Shown: positions 63,828-64,000 of the stretch, piece by piece
How the letters are laid out: the number at the start of each line of letters is the position of its first letter
Position numbering within the stretch: the first letter of the stretch is position 1
Origin: Sutcliffiella sp. FSL R7-0096
GTDB lineage: Bacteria > Bacillota > Bacilli > Bacillales > Bacillaceae_I
Direction of reading: 5' to 3'
Length of the DNA: 64,000 bases
NCBI RefSeq assembly: GCF_038595065.1
Contig: NZ_CP152003.1
Span: 2,708,001-2,772,000, forward strand
The notes under the pieces: generated by a model
What the model saw: only the letters and a program-made list of their open reading frames with translations
Database searches by the model: none
What the model was told of the DNA's origin: nothing
Program-made: the position numbers and the translations under genes

Positions 63828-64000
63828 AGCTGCATGCCCCCCCTGTCTTTTTTGCAAAATATTTATTTGCTACCTGGATTGTTTCTATTAATGCCGAAGC
63901 TTTATTAATCGTTTCCTTGTACTCTAGTTCTGGAACGGAATCTGCTACGACTCCTGCACCAGCCTGAACATAAAAACTGTTACCACGCTTTTGGATGGTC
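63820..64000 (-). CDS. trpE: Anthranilate synthase component I, C-terminal end (5' part outside window)
   Basis: 60 codons visible, including VQAGAGVVADSVPELEYKET, the conserved C-terminal motif of TrpE chorismate-binding domains. The TAA stop (63820-63822) overlaps the trpD start. Confidence 0.95.
   Translation of the reverse strand, partial: TIQKRGNSFYVQAGAGVVADSVPELEYKETINKASALIETIQVANKYFAKKTGGACSYV

Overview
The window is chromosomal DNA of a low-GC, spore-forming Bacillaceae species. Gene order closely follows the Bacillus subtilis ypb-yps-ypr-ypp-ypo-ypm-pan-bsh-ypj-qcr-ypi-aro/trp stretch. Spore genes (sspM, a CotD-type coat protein, a CotM-like Hsp20 protein, yppG, ypjB), bacillithiol synthesis genes (bshA, bshB1), the mitomycin-repair pair mrfAB and a type B RNase P RNA all fit. 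I cannot name the species. Nearly all genes lie on the minus strand.

Layout. 1-2.9 kb: bpsB (partial) and bpsA polyketide genes, a GNAT acetyltransferase and a CheX/CheC-like gene. 3.2-13.1 kb: carboxypeptidase YpwA, Fe-S helicase YpvA, small genes, rRNA methyltransferase YpsC, rnpB, gpsB, ypsA, cotD, mrfB. 13.1-24.3 kb: mrfA, a YdjO-like gene, a shortened MprF-like membrane protein, Hsp20, yppG/F/E/D, sspM, yppC, recU. 24.3-33.2 kb: ponA, ypoC, nth, dnaD, asnS, aspB, ypmB, ypmA. 33.4-45.4 kb: a degenerate ComEC-like protein, DinG, panBCD, birA, cca, bshA, bshB1, mgsA, dapB, ypjD. 45.7-54.3 kb: ypjC, a YugP-type peptidase, ypjB, ypjA, qcrABC, ypiF, ypiB, ypiA. 54.6-64 kb: an amidohydrolase-like gene, then aroA, tyrA, hisC, trpA, B, F, C, D and the end of trpE, which is the aromatic supraoperon.

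The striking content is between the genes. (1) About 210-bp elements with ends like CAGTGTGTAGACAAA sit in convergent or gene-end terminators and are flanked by direct duplications of the entire terminator hairpin (21-28 bp). The hairpin sequence differs at every site, so the target appears to be a structure. (2) A second, unrelated 180-184 bp MITE occurs twice, each time with the 8-bp duplication TTTTATTT inside the U-tract of a terminator. (3) A GC-rich core of about 126 bp is carried by at least three different sets of terminal inverted repeats and also occurs alone. (4) One of these (54384-54572) has inserted in a stop codon and rebuilt it. (5) Two intergenic arrays repeat a short motif every ~21 bp, two helical turns. 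A third array repeats a perfect hairpin every 52 bp.

Several genes look like enzymes that have lost their catalytic residues: the DinG helicase motor, a ComEC-like metallo-beta-lactamase fold, an amidohydrolase-like protein and the synthase part of the MprF-like protein. Starts were chosen by Shine-Dalgarno (SD) spacing and, where I remember it, family length. Names rest on recognisable motifs and synteny; no database search was possible.
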